21,739 nucleotides of DNA from a virus. The notes under the pieces were generated by a model. It was not told where the DNA came from. It searched no databases and saw only the letters and a program-made list of their open reading frames with translations. The translations under genes and the position numbers were made by a program. This document shows positions 20,883 through 21,739 of this stretch, piece after piece. Location: positions 1-21,739 of IMG/VR virus record IMGVR_UViG_3300031951_001378. The stretch is one strand, 5' to 3'. The number at the start of each line of letters is the position of its first letter. The first letter of the stretch is position 1.

Positions 20883-21739
20883 TTAGTTGGTTTCTGCCAA
20901 GACTACAGACTGGTCAGTGATTAGACCGAGACCGTAGATTGCGTACCAAGCAAGCGCATGCTCACGACCGAAGTCGAGGATACCGCCATCGCGGAGTTCG
21001 ACTGGGAGGGAGATTGCGTGACCAAATGCATTGTCACCAATAAAGATTGCTGTGTAGCGATCCTTGTTACCGTTACCGGTCTTTGTTACTGGAGTGGTGT
21101 AACCGCCACCAGTTGGGTAGACAATTGAGCCAGGAGCAACAGCAGTATCAGTTGTGTAACCTGAACCTGCACCGTTTGTTACCTTCTGGATCTGTGTGGT
21201 CTCAATGAATACTGTGTCGTATAGACGACCAATCTCACCGAGCATGAAGTTACCAGGAGCAGCGTACTTAGTTACTTCGATGAACTCTGGGAGGTCACGA
21301 AGACGACGGCTCTGGTGTGGGTGGACGAACGCAACATATGTTTCGCCCAACCGTGGGATGTTCTTGGTTGAGAGAGTCTCTACAGCATCCTTAACTGTTG
21401 CAGTTGTTAGATGGAAGTTACCTGTCAAGGAAGCACGTGAAGTTCCAACGGTTCCTGAGGTATACCAGTCGTTGACAGCAACGTTAGCAGAACGATCATA
21501 ACCGTAAATAACGGAAGATGCTGCCATGAGTGTGTCACGAGCCTGGCCGTCGAGATAAAGGGCCATGTTACGGCCTAGCAAACGTGAAGCTGATGCCATC
21601 ACGTCATCGAAGGATGCGTTAAGTAGAAGCTCAGAAACTGCAATTGCATAACCGTGCTCAGCAACAGTAATTGAGAACTGCTGTGCGGTTAGTGCCTTAG
21701 TTTCCATGCGAACACCTTCGACCAATGCTGATGCAAAGC
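20883..21739 (-). CDS. Major capsid protein, N4-gp56-like (5' end outside window)
   Basis: The frame is open to the window edge (no start codon with a ribosome binding site), so the N-terminus is missing. The visible part has features of the N4-gp56 family of HK97-fold capsid proteins: GVRMETKALTAQQFSITVAE near its start, YVAFVHPHQSRRLRDLPEFI, the loop GEIGRLYDTVFIETTQ, then GDNAFGHAISLPVELR and a final domain HALAWYAIYGLGLITDQSVV. About 285 codons are visible. Capsid proteins of this family are roughly 300-400 residues long, so most of it is here. It is followed by a G/C hairpin and a small head protein. This family call is from recognised motifs, not a search; that it is a capsid protein is well supported. 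Confidence 0.88.
   Translation of the reverse strand, partial: FASALVEGVRMETKALTAQQFSITVAEHGYAIAVSELLLNASFDDVMASASRLLGRNMALYLDGQARDTLMAASSVIYGYDRSANVAVNDWYTSGTVGTSRASLTGNFHLTTATVKDAVETLSTKNIPRLGETYVAFVHPHQSRRLRDLPEFIEVTKYAAPGNFMLGEIGRLYDTVFIETTQIQKVTNGAGSGYTTDTAVAPGSIVYPTGGGYTTPVTKTGNGNKDRYTAIFIGDNAFGHAISLPVELRDGGILDFGREHALAWYAIYGLGLITDQSVVLAETN

Noticed and set aside
1-21739. tRNA genes, insertion sequences or integrase
   Set aside because: I looked for cloverleaf-like arms, transposase-like or recombinase-like frames and terminal repeats and saw none.

Overview
The window is late-gene DNA of a tailed double-stranded DNA bacteriophage. Every supported gene lies on the minus strand, so the biological order runs from position 21739 down to 1. 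The evidence is a capsid protein with N4-gp56-family features, a head-tail connector-like protein, several collagen-like and fibre-like virion proteins, and dense packing with start/stop overlaps. The small-protein set and the zinc-ribbon protein resemble families common in uncultured aquatic phages, especially those of actinobacteria. That host guess rests on remembered resemblance and is weak. No integrase, polymerase, lysis gene or tRNA was seen.

Layout in transcription order. (1) 21739-20391: the major capsid protein (5' end outside the window), a small head-associated protein, and a strong intrinsic terminator at 20391-20437. (2) 20334-15684: a connector-like protein, a 680-residue collagen-like modular fibre, a small beta-rich protein, a HAD-fold-like protein whose nucleophile position is His, and two small unknown proteins. 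(3) 15683-8983: an 864-residue modular fibre and then three tandem diverged paralogues of about 435-466 residues. (4) 8974-5100: a 53-residue protein, two more collagen-like proteins (the larger with an Mtd-N-like head domain), a 36-residue protein, a family-2 glycosyltransferase with a helical-repeat C-terminus, and a 111-residue protein. (5) 5100-2268: three genes chained by TAATG overlaps, ending in a 677-residue protein with 64 cysteines and two different tandem Cys repeats that appear inserted in a LamG-like domain. (6) 2258-303: a zinc-ribbon protein, two structural-type proteins, and a run of tiny overlapping Lys-rich and Cys-rich genes, closed by an intrinsic terminator at 274-296. (7) 198-1: a small membrane protein and possibly the start of another gene.

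The terminators at 20391-20437 and 274-296 bracket about 20 kb with no other recognisable terminator, so most of the window could be one long late transcript. Most of its coding capacity goes to fibre- or adhesin-type proteins. I infer a host-recognition apparatus built from interchangeable modules, with a glycosyltransferase that may modify virion proteins. No tail tube, sheath or tape-measure gene is recognisable here. The most unusual item is the Cys-repeat protein at 2268-4301; the cluster of Cys-motif micro-genes at 580-902 is second.
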